From Zymoseptoria tritici IPO323 (Eukaryota > Ascomycota > Dothideomycetes > Mycosphaerellales > Mycosphaerellaceae), in contig NC_018216.1 of NCBI RefSeq assembly GCF_000219625.1, positions 2,170,001 through 2,234,000 on the forward strand: DNA of 64,000 bases, written 5' to 3'. The first letter of the stretch is position 1. Each line of letters opens with the position of its first letter. Positions 29,031 through 39,733 of the stretch are shown here, in pieces. The notes under the pieces were generated by a model. That model was not told where the DNA came from, did no database searches, and saw nothing but the letters and a program-made list of their open reading frames with translations. Made by a program: the position numbers and the translations under genes.

Positions 29031-30598
29031 TCAATCAGCTGGACACCAAGATCGTGTACGTACATCAGTGGACTCCATGCATCTTCGCTTTGCAGACTGA
29101 TATCCATCTCTTCGTGCAGCCTGCGCCACTCGCAGCTGAGCATTCAGCATATCCTCATGTGCCGCATGTTTGGCCTCCTGAGCCGCATATTTTGCCTCCT
29201 GGGCCGCCCATTTGGCCTCCTCGGCTTCCCATTTGGCCACTCGAGTCTGGCAAATGTGGACCTTCAGACGCTCCTCTTCAGGGGATTCTAGCGTCGGGTG
29301 TTCTTCGTCTGGCACAACGCGCTTCGCAGTCGGTCGTCGCTCAGTGCATTGGCCGTCGCTTCGTGCGACTGTGATTCCATCAGTAGCGGTATCGATTCTA
29401 CGTCTTTCGGAGGGCGGAGTGATAAGGCTTGAGGAAGGTGCTGTGCAGCCGGGCGGTTCAGACGGGGCTGGAGAAGTTTTCTTGTGCCGCGAAGCCAGGT
29501 GGGCCTCCGTGTTGTCGCCTTTCTTCAGTCCAGCTGAGATGGGCGTAGCTGGAGCCGCAATTTTGCGCAGAGGCGTCGACGGGATAGATGGAGAATGACA
29601 GTCGAGCCCATGGCAGTCCTGAGGACCAAGAGCAGCAGCTTCAGTCTTGGCGACCATCTCGGCCGTGAGTCGCTTGAACCATGTGCGACTTGGACCAGGT
29701 CTTGGTGCGGTTCCTGTGCTTGTTTTGAGCTTTGCCAATATACCCCTGTCCTCTGTGCTGCTGTCATTTGCAGAGGCGTCGTTCCTGTCTTGTGGTGCGG
29801 CTTCATTATTGCCTACACCTTGATTGTGTGTGATGTCGGTATGTTGGGCCACGGTGTCGTCGTCGAGGGAGTGGCAGTCCACTTTCGCGCTGGGTTTGTC
29901 CATTGCACGCCGTTCTTTCAATGCATCTCTCGACAAGCTCAGGTGACGCCGGTCACGAGTATTGGTACAAGTTGGCGATGTCCCTTCCACTGAGCCGAAA
30001 TGATCGGCACTGGTAATGCCACCATCTCTTGCGACCCTGATGTCTTCCATCGCATCGCCATCCTTCATGCCATCGTCGTCTTGCACGTTGTCGCGGTCGT
30101 TCGGAGCGTCACCGGTCTCCGAGGCAACGTCACCTTCTGTAGTATCGCTGTCACCGCACGAATCGGGGCCTGTCGTAATGCCGCGGTGGCTCAGGAATTG
30201 ATACCAGTCTTTAGAATCATATCAGAGAGGGAAATTAAGCGCGTAAGATAGTCGTCGTACCTTGAGCCGCATCTCTTCCCAGATTCCTCTTGCGATGGAA
30301 AAGCTTCGATGCAGGAGCACTGTGGATCTTGGCACGGAGGTGTTGTATGAGATGGTCGGCTCTCTCGTGACGTTTGCCGCACAATGCACCATTTCTCATT
30401 GGCATACGACAGAAGAGCTCGCCGTGATGAACGATCGGGCAGCCTTCGTCATCATATTCGAATTCTGGCATGTCTCGTGGCATTCGTTGCATCCTTTTGT
30501 ACGCCAGGTACGGCGCCTGGACAAGTAGTCAGATGCTGCTCAAAAGGACTGCGGGCTCGAGTACTCACGAAGGTCGACTTCGCCCCGGTAGTCGCCAT
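29031..30598 (-). CDS. orphan zinc-finger protein with 21-bp repeat coiled coil (cluster gene C)
   Basis: Three exons: 30569-30598, 30261-30516 and 29031-30208, both introns 52 nt, giving 487 residues. It starts MATTGAKSTFAPYLAYKRMQ. Residues about 40-75 hold a single C2H2-like finger with wide Cys spacing: LFCRMPMRNGALCGKRHERA then DHLIQHLRAKIH (C-x9-C-x12-H-x5-H). The large middle is disordered, rich in Asp, Ser and Thr. The C-terminus has EAEEAKW/AAQEAKY/AAQEAKH/AAHEDML, an Ala/Glu/Lys helix coded by a 21-bp tandem repeat. It then ends in a basic segment. A GTACGT site near the stop could start another intron, so the last residues are uncertain. Function unknown; a DNA- or RNA-binding role is inference from the finger. 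Confidence 0.65.
29161..29244 (-). repeat. 21-bp tandem repeat, four units, inside gene C
   Basis: Four adjacent 21-bp units (plus-strand pattern GCCGCATNTTTGCCTCCTG with variants). Each encodes seven residues of type AAQEAKX, so copy-number change would lengthen or shorten a helix without shifting the frame. Confidence 0.85.
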
Positions 30599-31171
30599 TG
30601 TGGTTGATAGTCACACTGGTTGCGGCTCTGATGTAGGTCAAAGGTAAGAGTCGTGTCATTTCCAACTGGCGGAGGAAGACGCGCAGGCTGCGAGAATCCG
30701 TGGTCATCCGCCGGGGTAGTCGTGTGCCATTCGCGTTGTAAAGTGGTCAGCCCTCGCCCGTGTCATAGAGTCACCCCCACCATACAGAAATCGCAGGGCG
30801 AGCCAGGAGTTCACGCCAACGTGATTACGCGGGGATCGTGAAAGCCTGTACCCTGTGTGGCCAGCATGTGGCCTGTCACTTTTCGCACGGCAATGCATGC
30901 ATGATCGGCGGATCGAAGGTCACAAAATACGCTGCGAAGAGAGTGAGCGAATAGCCATGTAATATTGTTGCGATGCTCTGTCCTGCTGTCCAGACTGAGA
31001 GAAGAATAACCAACTCTTCCAAGTGTGCTCCAATCATGCAAATGCAAACCCCCCAAGAAACGCCCTGCTCGAACGCGACCGAAAAGCAGAAAGAGAACCA
31101 TCCGCACCGCGAGCTGTTGAACGATGCCATGAATGAGCAAGCTGTGGCACAAGCTTGTGGAGGTCGTGTGC
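30599..31171. other. intergenic, no supported gene
   Basis: Probable promoter of gene C and 3' region of VNX1. Open frames on both strands are short and unremarkable. Confidence 0.4.
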
Positions 31172-34100
31172 TTATGCCATTGGGAACGCTGGTCCGCTGG
31201 AGCTCTTGCCGAAGGTACGGAAGGTTTCTGGCAGGCCAAGAGTGTCGTATGCGTCAATGCCCATGATCTGTGATATATGTCAGTAAGCGCGTCCTTTCTC
31301 GTCGTCTCGGATCGACCTCTCGACCACTCACCTTCGGATCATGAAAGCTCGCGAACCAAAACCCAATAATGACCACCAAGTACGTGAAGATTAGAATGCT
31401 CCCTTTGAAGTAATTGCTCTTTCCCTCGCCCACAACCCAGCCCATCAAGAACACACTCAAGATCACACAGACCATATCCCACTGCGGGAAGATCATGGAA
31501 AAGGTGTGGTTGATGATCTGTTCCTTCGGGATGTAGTTCGCATACACCGCGCTGAACAGAACCAAACACGGGACCTGTAGAAGGATGACTTGCAACGCGT
31601 AGGAGGATCCGATTTCCATGGACAGCGCCACGTTGCCGTTCATAGCGAAGCTGATGGCATTGAGAAATTCAGTGGTGTTCGGGACGAGGGAGAAGAGTGT
31701 GATGCCGAGAAACTTCTCGGGGATATCGACAGACGTGAGCACGACATCCACGGTGTCGACGAGGATCTCCGCGATGACGGCGTACGCGATGGTGGCTGTG
31801 AGGAGGATAACGGCGGACTTGGTGCGTGACCAGTTGGGAGCGTCATGGCCTCCCGATGCTGGCTCCTCGTGCGGTGCTGCAGCACCTGGCGCTGCTTCTT
31901 GCGGCACCTCGTTGGCGTGCTGATGTGTCGAATGGGTCGGATGTTGATCCTTAGCGTTCTTAGGCTCCCTCGCGACGGATCCATGCCTAGACGATATAGC
32001 GCTGCCACGTCGCGGCACTTGGGTCGCGTCTCGGGCCGCAACTGTGGCTGCGGTCGCCGCAATCTCAGCTACTTGGTGAAGCAGAGCACGGTTGTCCTCG
32101 GTACTCAGACCTTGAATCGCGTCACTACCGGAGCTTTTGGGTGGCACGATATGCGGTACCTGTCCTTCTGCTTTGGGTGACCCGCCGTCCACAGAGTCTT
32201 TCTGCGCAATTGACGGCGCGACGCCGGCTTGCTTCAGGCTTTGAGTCAGGATGCGCTTGTACATCTGTGTAGACTTGATGTCTTCTTTCGGTAGACTGCC
32301 CGATGCTCCTCTTGCACCAGCGGCAGCTTGCGCTCCATCACCTGAGACAAGCGTGGCAGTGTACGGCAAATTCATATGACCGTGGAGATGCTGGTGCTGG
32401 GTCTGATGTGGCTGTTCATGCTTGACCTCCTTCTTCTCATCAGACTCGTTGTTCCAGATCACGGCGGCGTGCGTGCGCAGCGTGAAGAGCAGGCCAACCA
32501 CATACGAGAGGAAGAGGCAGACGGTGCAGAAGTAGATGTACGGACGCACGGCCTCGTTGAAGAACCTATCGTTCAACTCCGGCACCTGCGTGAAGTAGCA
32601 TCGCCGACAGTCGCGCTCTTCTTCTTCATGCTTGGTGTGACATTGTCGACAATTGAGAATGTGCGTGCCGTAGAATTGATAGAACAAGGTTGGTCCGAAA
32701 GAAGCGATGACAGCGAACAGCAGCATGGTGGATGTCACTCCAGCGGATCGAACGTTGAAGCGTTGTGTTTTGCGCTTGATAGCACCAAAGCACATGGACA
32801 ATCCTGGCAGGAAAAGGATGCCTGCGAAGATAGACCCAATAATGCTGCCTTCGACCAGCTGTGCCTTTCCTTCATGCAGAGCCACGCAGTACAGGAATAC
32901 TTCCACAATCGTGCTGAAGAAGGCGTTGATAGTCGCGCCGACACCCATCGATGACTGCGCAGAGATGGACGCCACGGCCTGACCGATAAAGTATGCCAAG
33001 GGGATGATGGACGACAGTGCCAGGACGAACATGAAGCCCGGCGCAGTAAACCACATCTGAAGGCCCAAATATTTCGCAAGCACGAAGTAGTCAAAGATCG
33101 CGAAGATGACCAGGCCAAGAAGGTTGATCAGGAAGATATTTGTGCCGTCAATGGTGTATTTCCAGTATCTCGATCCGACAGCTCGGTAAGTGCAAAGCAG
33201 GATAACACTATCGCTGCTTCCACGACGCTGGAAAGAACCACGTTGGTAATGGCTGTCGGTGTGAAAACTCATTGCAAGGGGATGTCGGCGGAGGTGGTAG
33301 AACAGCAGCAGAGTGACTTTGCCCATTGGGATGGTAAAGACCATGAACCAGCAGATCCCACTGACGAGGAACAAGAATGGCGTGATGAGGAAGTAGAACG
33401 ACAGGAAGAAGATGACACGGCCGAAGTTCCATCTTCCACGGCCAAAGAGTCGTTTCTTCGTCTTGACCCGCGCAGCCTTTGCAACGGAGCTCTGTCTGCC
33501 ACGACCGAGCAGACTATCAGTCTCGTGATCCTCGAGGTCGGGCTCTTCGTCTCGTCGTCGCCCAATAAGCGAACGATTAATGTCGGTGGGTCCGAAGAAG
33601 AGGCGGCCTTCCTCAATGTCACCAGCTTGCCATCGCTCGTACTCGGCAATATCTCTTCCTTCGCCCTCATCCTCGTGCATGTATGCCTCGTCGCGGTCCA
33701 GCTTGACGTACTTTCCGAATGGGTAGAACAGGTAATGGGCCAAGTTGATGAGAACCCGGCCATAAGCTCGACAGCCATCAGAATCCTCGTCCTGGAATAT
33801 GCCAAAGATGAGGCAGACGATGCCTCCGAGCGAAGTTATCACTGCCAGCCACCATCCGAACATGATCGTCCATAGAGCGTTGAATACCCAGAGCCATCGA
33901 CTGACATTGCCTCCGGGTGCACTGTGAATGTCTCCTTCTGCGTTCCGTTGCACTGATCGATTCTTCTTGTACAGCGCCGGCTTCCAAATCCTGATACCGA
34001 ATGGATGCGTCTCGTTGATGGCCTCTTGTCTGTCTTTCAGCGTGAAGCTCTCGGCATCGCTCAAGCCGTCCTCGTCGTCATCTTCGTCGTCCGGCGATGC

Positions 34101-34781
34101 ATCCTCGTCATCCTCCTCTTCATCGCCTTGTAGGGTACCTTCCGAACTCGGTTCTGCGTGGTCCTTCACGGAAGCAGGCCTGGCTGCAACTGCATCGGTC
34201 CCGCTTGTCTTCCCAACCTCCTCATCGTCACCATTACTTTCAACTCGCGGTAGAGTGGGAGGCTGAGCTGTTGGACGCCGCCTTATTGTACTCTCACGTC
34301 TTCTAAGCGTGCGATCGCGACGGGGATCCTCCTTCGGCTCCTTTCTCGCGCTGCGTAGATCCAAGTCCACTTCGGTCGGGTCGTCATCCACGGAGAATAT
34401 GTCGCCACGATGTGGAGCTACGGATGCTTTCCGCGTTGTGCTGGGTCGTTTGGGGGTCTGCTGAGGCGCTTGATGCTGTTGCGGCCCTATCAGTGCAGGC
34501 GACTGTAGAGAACGACCTCCTGTTGATGATCCCTGCATGGAGCCATAGTCCTGTCGAGCGCGTGGTCGCCGAACAGTGCTGTTGCCCAAGTCGGACGCAA
34601 TGCTAGCCTGGCTGTTTTGCATCGGATTGGGTGTATTGGTCGTGCTGCTGCCGCCAGCTCCAGACTGGTCGGTAGCACGCGGAGTGCTCATCGAGGACGT
34701 CGACGTCCGGCGGGTGCCCGGTGCCGTGGAGGAGATGTCTGCCCAGTCGTGCGAAGCACCTGGGATGTTGTTGTCGGCCAT
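31172..34781 (-). CDS. VNX1: vacuolar monovalent cation/H+ exchanger, Vnx1 type
   Basis: Member of the CaCA superfamily that exchanges Na+/K+ for protons at the vacuolar membrane. Two exons: 31332-34781 and 31172-31267, with a 64-nt intron (GTGAGT, CTGACAT branch, ATCACAG), giving 1181 residues. The true C-terminus after splicing is IMGIDAYDTLGLPETF...; the unspliced frame gives an Arg-rich tail that fits nothing. Residues 1-270 are a disordered Ser/Thr/Asp-rich cytosolic domain. About thirteen membrane segments follow from WLWVFNALWTIMFGWWLAVI (near residue 297). A loop near residue 714 has the paired CxxC-like motif NCRQCH...DCRRCYF typical of this branch. The two exchanger repeats are seen at VGATINAFFSTIVEVFLYCV and LVPNTTEFLNAISFAMNGNV. 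Confidence 0.9.
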
Positions 34782-34782
34782 G

Positions 34783-35391
34783 CTATACTTTCGAGGCGCC
34801 GCGCGGAAGTTCCCCGGCGAGTGGAGGTGATCGGCTTGCGGAGCGCTTTCCTATGCGGCCACGTTCGGCGACGACTGGCGAAGAGCGGATCGACTGTTGG
34901 TTACCAATACTGCGTAAGCATGATCTGATATTGTCGCCTCTTCTCACGCGCAGAGGAAGACTCGCAATCGGATGTTGTTGTGAGGCGTAAGAGTGAAACG
35001 ATAGCAGACACGACACGCGCACTCGGGAGATGGGATCAGATGACAGTACCGTCGGCAGGAAATGAGGTAAGGTATACTCTCTTTCTTGAAGAATAAGTCT
35101 ATGTAGTAGAACTCGAGGACGAGACCAGGCGGACCTTTCCAGATTTTGCAGATAACCTAACACTTGCAGCATGTCATCTGCTACCCTTGTGTCTGGTACT
35201 TCCAAAGCTCTTCGGAGGCGTCCAAGCGTCATCTGTCGAGACCCATGGATTTGGCTCGCCGGATTGTCTTTGAGTGGTTCAATTATTGACGGCTGTCCCA
35301 TCAATTTCGACGCTTCGGCAAGGACCGCATTCAAGCTTCGGCGGACCTGCTTCCGCCTCTCTCGCGCTTGCAACGCCATCTGCTTGTCCAT
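34783..35391 (-). CDS. open frame of unknown function directly upstream of VNX1
   Basis: A 202-codon frame on the VNX1 strand from ATG 35391 (MDKQMALQARERRKQVRRSL) to TAG 34783-34785. That stop lies one base before the VNX1 ATG. The first ~75 residues look coding (alternating charged and hydrophobic positions: NAVLAEASKLMGQPSIIEPL; MTLGRLRRALEVP), while the remainder is Ser/Arg-rich and less convincing. I recognise no family. It may be a small gene whose 3' part is spliced differently, a long upstream frame in the VNX1 leader, or chance. It is divergent from RPT6, 141 bp between starts. Confidence 0.35.
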   Translation of the reverse strand: MDKQMALQARERRKQVRRSLNAVLAEASKLMGQPSIIEPLKDNPASQIHGSRQMTLGRLRRALEVPDTRVADDMLQVLGYLQNLERSAWSRPRVLLHRLILQEREYTLPHFLPTVLSSDPISRVRVSCLLSFHSYASQQHPIASLPLRVRRGDNIRSCLRSIGNQQSIRSSPVVAERGRIGKRSASRSPPLAGELPRGASKV

Positions 35392-35532
35392 CAAACATCG
35401 CCTTCACATGCACTTTCACCCGACCTGACCAACGTGCCTCGCCTCAATTCCATCTCCGACATCCAGCGATCTCTCATACAACGCGGACTACACCGTCAAA
35501 TCGCCCCGCGCTCAACTTGATCAACCGCCACG

Positions 35533-36758
35533 ATGGCGTTGGACACCTTCTTCAACAACAAGATCGAGAGCATGAAGCTCGAGATCATCCAGGGCCAGGC
35601 AGTACTGCGACGTCTGGAAGCACAGCGAAACGAATACAACAGCCGAGTGCGGCTACTACGGGAAGAGCTGGGTCTGCTACAACAGCCAGGGAGCTATGTT
35701 GGTGAGGTGGTCAAAGTCATGGGAACGAAGAAAGTGCTGGTCAAGGTACACCCAGAGGGCAAATATGGTAGGCGAAGCATCGACAGAAGTTCTGTTATCT
35801 TCATCCAGCTGACAAGGTTGCAGTCGTCGATGTGGCGGACAGCATCGACATATCCAAACTCACCGCCGGCAAGCGCGTCACCCTCCTCTCCGACTCCTAC
35901 AAGCTCTCATCACTCCTCCCATCATCGGTCGACCCTCTCGTATCTCTCATGATGGTGGAGAAGGTTCCAGACAGCACATACGACATGATTGGTGGATTGG
36001 ACGAGCAGATCAAGCAGATCAAGGAAGTCATCGAGCTTGGTCTGAAGCACCCGGAATTGTTCGAATCACTTGGAATTGCGCAACCGAAGGGTGTCCTACT
36101 TTACGGTCCTCCGGGAACGGGCAAGACGCTGTTGGCAAGAGCTGTGGCACATCATACCGACTGCAAGTTCATTCGAGTGTCTGGGTCTGAGTTGGTGCAG
36201 AAGTACATCGGAGAGGGATCGCGCATGGTTCGAGAGCTGTTCGTCATGGCACGTGAGCACGCACCATCAATCATCTTCATGGACGAGATCGATTCCATCG
36301 GTTCCTCACGTGTCGAAGGATCCTCTGGCGGTGACTCCGAAGTCCAGCGAACTATGTTGGAACTCCTCAACCAGCTCGACGGCTTCGAGCCAACCAAGAA
36401 CATCAAGGTCATCATGGCCACCAACCGTCTTGACATCCTCGACCCCGCCCTCCTCCGACCCGGACGTATCGACCGCAAGATTGAATTTCCACCGCCAACA
36501 ACCGAAGCTCGTGCCGACATTCTCCGCATTCACTCCCGCAGCATGAACTTGACCCGCGGTATTAACCTGACGAAGATCGCGGAGAAGATGAACGGGTGTT
36601 CCGGGGCTGAGCTGAAGGGCGTGTGCACAGAAGCTGGTATGTTTGCGTTGAGGGAGCGGAGAGTGCACGTGACGCAGGAGGATTTCGATCTGGCTACGGC
36701 GAAGGTGCTCAACAGGCACGACGACAAGGAGATGAGTTTGAGTAAGTTGTGGAAGTAG
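35533..36758 (+). CDS. RPT6: 26S proteasome regulatory subunit Rpt6 (AAA+ ATPase)
   Basis: One of six ATPases in the base ring of the 19S particle that unfolds ubiquitinated substrates. Exons are 35533-35767 and 35824-36758, with a 56-nt intron (GTAGGC, CAGCTGAC branch, TGCAG), giving 389 residues. It starts [20 protein letters not shown] with the coiled coil [20 protein letters not shown], then the OB region ([20 protein letters not shown]). The AAA+ core has Walker A GPPGTGKT (about residue 172), the pore loop KYIGEG, Walker B IIFMDEID (about 227), and the Arg fingers in [12 protein letters not shown] (about 289). The C-terminal helix ends LSKLWK. The sequence is very close to family consensus, so confidence is high. 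Confidence 0.98.
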
Positions 36759-37133
36759 AGGAGGAGAGCGCGCGAATAAAACCGATGAGAAGAGCGAGAG
36801 TGAAGTGTAGCATATCCACGTGCATAGCGTGAGTCAGCAACGATGGCATGGAATGGCGTCCCCTCGGTGAGTACGTGCTGTTCTTGTGAGTTCGGTAATG
36901 CAGAGCGTGAGCGTACGAGAAGATGCTATCAATCCACTTGGTAAGATCATTTCCGTTTCTTTTGTCTCATTTCCACCGGGACCCTGCATGCTGCGTTTGC
37001 TTTCCTTCGACCTTTTCCACGTGCGTTTAGCGTCGACAATTCTTAGTCTCATCACAAACGCTGTTCGCTGCTTCAACACACCTCCGACATCCACCACCGC
37101 AAACCACGTCGTCAAGCGCATCTACCAGCAAGC
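36759..37133. promoter_or_regulatory. RPT6 3' region and BTB gene promoter
   Basis: Intergenic 375 bp between two plus-strand genes. The last 120 bp include CT-rich and TTTTCC-rich stretches typical of fungal core promoters. No gene seen. Confidence 0.4.
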
Positions 37134-37867
37134 ATGGCGGTCGAAGCTCCAACTGTGACGGGTTCGAGGTGAGCACCAACATGTTCCGAGCAGCGCAGCA
37201 CTGCCCCATGCGAGCGTGTGGACTATGACTCACAACGCTTAGGTTCTCTGGCCCCCTTGTCACCTTCAAAGTAGGCGCGCAGTCGGACGCAATCGCAACC
37301 TTTACGGTGCACGAAAACCTCATCAGAGATGGACACGACTTCTTTCACGCTGCCATGGACAAGAGATGGAAAGAAGGCCAGCGACACGAGATCGAGCTGC
37401 CTGACGACCAGCCTGAAGTGATCGGCTCTTTTATCGAGTGGCTGTACACAGAGAAAATTGCTGTCACATCTACCCACCTCCTGCAGAACGAAGACAGCGA
37501 CAAGCAGTACATCCGGCTTGCTCACCTGTACGTGTTCGGCGAGAAAGTACAGAGCGTTGCCTTCAGAAACGCAGTCTTGTCGGCCATCCTCATGGCACGC
37601 GATGGCGCGGGAACAATCACTTCTACCTACAGCCCTATCAGAGAAGCTGTCCGGGTGATCTACAGTGGTACGGTTGCTGGATCGCCAGCACGTAAGCTCA
37701 TGGTCCACATCCACGTTGAGACTGGACATTCGGATTGGTTTGGAAAGGATGCGACACTCCATTGCCCGGAGTTCTTGTTCGATATTGCGATCGCATTGAT
37801 GGACAAACGCCCGCGGATTGCTTTGAGGCTTTACGATACGCGCGAGGAGTGGTTCATTCAAGGTTAG
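37134..37867 (+). CDS. BTB/POZ-domain protein
   Basis: Small BTB protein of a type common in filamentous ascomycetes. Exons are 37134-37168 and 37243-37867, with a 74-nt intron (GTGAGC donor, GACTATGACTCACAACG upstream of the TTAG acceptor), giving 219 residues. After MAVEAPTVTGSR, the BTB fold starts FSGPLVTFKVGAQ; core motifs are TFTVHENLIRDGHDFFHAAM, the polar EIELPDDQPEVIGSFIEWLY, and YIRLAHLYVFGEKVQSVAFR. The C-terminal part continues with helices (NAVLSAILMA; REAVRVIYSG; EFLFDIAIALMD). No BACK, Kelch or MATH domain is visible. BTB domains mediate dimerisation or cullin-3 binding; which applies here is unknown. Confidence 0.85.
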
Positions 37868-38122
37868 AGAGAAGCGAACTAGGGAGCCAGAAGTGGCCTT
37901 CGAACTAGCCTCTGTGCACCTTGCAGTCTGCCATGAGATGGAGACGAAACAGGCATTGCAGCAATCGTCCGCTGTACAGATCGTACACGGCAGCTTCGCC
38001 ATCTGAACTGTCTCTCTCTCCACCCGGTACGTTGGTCATCGTGCCTTGACCCGAAGGCTGGGCGTTGGCCATCGAGTCTGCGGATGCTTGGCGTTGCTGT
38101 AGACAATGGCAGCATATATGGC

Positions 38123-38350
38123 TCAGCATACCTTGCCTCTACCACTATCGCTACACGTCTTTAAGCAGCATTCTTTAGCGACGTTGCAATCGACTAGAAG
38201 ACTGTCGTCAGCAATCTGCCTTGTGTCTTCGAGATCGTACTCGAAGCGCTTACATCCGCTCGGCAGACACGCATAGCAATCCCGTACGCGATTCACGTCT
38301 TCGTAGCACCGTTTCCTGTGAGGAGGACACCAATTGCTACAGGTATGCAC
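38123..38350 (-). CDS. cysteine-rich open frame, partial model
   Basis: On the minus strand this frame is strikingly Cys-rich: CSNWCPPHRKRC, DCYACLPSGCKRF and CNVAKECCLKTC, about eleven Cys in 70 residues. Ends of the gene are unclear. A GTGAGT...CTGTAG intron candidate just upstream (about 38340-38380) would join it, in frame, to an open stretch containing TDQPKCTTGNEPPGG. A short GTATGC...CTACAG segment near the 3' end could extend it to TAG at about 37917. I recognise no family and see no signal peptide in the part I can define. It lies between the BTB gene and the thioesterase, on the thioesterase strand. Confidence 0.3.
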   Translation of the reverse strand: MHTCSNWCPPHRKRCYEDVNRVRDCYACLPSGCKRFEYDLEDTRQIADDSLLVDCNVAKECCLKTCSDSGRGKVC

Positions 38351-38623
38351 GGCTTGCTTCTTTCAGCAGACTCACTATGGTCGTGCTCCGCGATTCGATC
38401 TGACTGCTTGTCCTTCACGGCTGGGAGATGAGTTCTGAGACGTGAAACCAGAAAGACGTATGCCACCAGGCGGTTCGTTTCCAGTAGTGCACTTTGGCTG
38501 GTCCGTCAGGAGCCCTTCTGGAAAACTGTATTCATGACGCTGAGTAGCGCGGAGATGAAGTAACAGAATGAATCCTGATGTGCAAATGGTACATGCTCGC
38601 CTTGAGACCGAATGCGAATCTCC

Positions 38624-39481
38624 TCACGGTCTCGGCGAGAGCTCATCTGTAATGTTCTGCGGATCCTTCCACGCCATCGACACATATTTCGTATGACTTC
38701 CTCTCGCAAACGTTTCATCCTTCGAGTTCATGAACTTGATTGAAGTGTAGACCAGAGTCTTGCCGACTGCACATGTGGAAATCGTCAGCATATTCTCCAG
38801 CAACGCGGAAACGTGGGGATATTACACTTGTCACACGTCGCCTCCGCCCGAATGGTATCGCCAACTTTGCCGCCGGAGGAGAGGTACGTTACTGCAGCAT
38901 CAGACATGTCAGCCAAGCTCTACCTTGCAGGATACAGATCGACATACCATTCAAGTCCGTGCTGACACCCGTAGCAAACAGTCCTCTCGAAGCCACTGCC
39001 AGACTGCCTCCCAAATCGACCATGCTCGCAATTGTTCCGCCATGGAGGATTTGCAGGCGATTCTGACATTTGACATAAGCAAAGGTGCATACTACCAATC
39101 CGAATTTCTCTGCTGTCTTCGAAGAAGCCTTCGGCGGAGAGACGTACGGTGTGTTCTTTCTCAATGTCCAACTCGAAATTGACAGTACCTGGACGAGCTG
39201 CTGTAACACGGAGCTACATTGGAGCTCCCACGTCAGTCAAAGGCTTCGGCATCAGCGCGTGTCAATGCGAATTCAGGATATCTTCCGGAGTGCATGTATG
39301 ACCCGCTGCTTCGGAGATCTGCAACGTACACCATCGAGGAGCCTACACAAACACACAAGTCAGCGTGTTGATTCCAACGACGGACAACATTGGGCAAAAA
39401 GCGATACCTCGGCTCCAGTCCAGAATGGGCCCGAAAAGACTCCCAGACCGACTTCACAAACGGTAGGCAACGTGAACTCAT
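38624..39481 (-). CDS. PaaI/ACOT13-type acyl-CoA thioesterase (hotdog fold)
   Basis: Probable hydrolase of acyl-CoA esters, mitochondrial or cytosolic. Six exons: 39408-39481, 39330-39342, 39148-39213, 38948-39062, 38826-38891 and 38624-38766, with introns of 65, 116, 85, 56 and 59 nt, giving 158 residues. The start MSSRCLPFVKSVWESFR is at 39481; the in-frame ATG at 39553 would add 24 residues resembling a mitochondrial presequence. The hotdog core reads across splice joints: LRVTAARPGTVNFELDIEKE, then HTNRLQILHGGTIASMVD (catalytic HGG motif with acidic D), LGGSLAVASRGLFATGVSTD, LNVTYLSSGGKVGDTI, FARGSHTKYVSMAWKD. Exon 2 is only 13 nt. Splicing is needed to join the frames, so the model is firm. 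Confidence 0.88.
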
Positions 39482-39733
39482 GTTGGCGAATAAATAGAGT
39501 AAAGAAGGTCTCACGGGAAAAGCTCGAAGTGAAGTCAAGCAGCAGGCGAGCATGGCAAGATGGCATCACGTGATTCACAGACTACAACCATCATTCAGGA
39601 CAAGACATGGAAGGAGAAGAAGACATTGGAAAGTTTCAGTTCAGATTACAAGCAAAGTATGTACAGCCCATAACCGTCCGATCCGCACACTGTAAGAAGC
39701 ACCGAACCAAAAGAGCCACACTCTCAGTCTCAT

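Noticed and set aside
39343..39407. Direct splicing of thioesterase exon 1 to exon 3 without the microexon
   Set aside because: Phases do not match (exon 1 ends in phase 2, exon 3 begins in phase 0).
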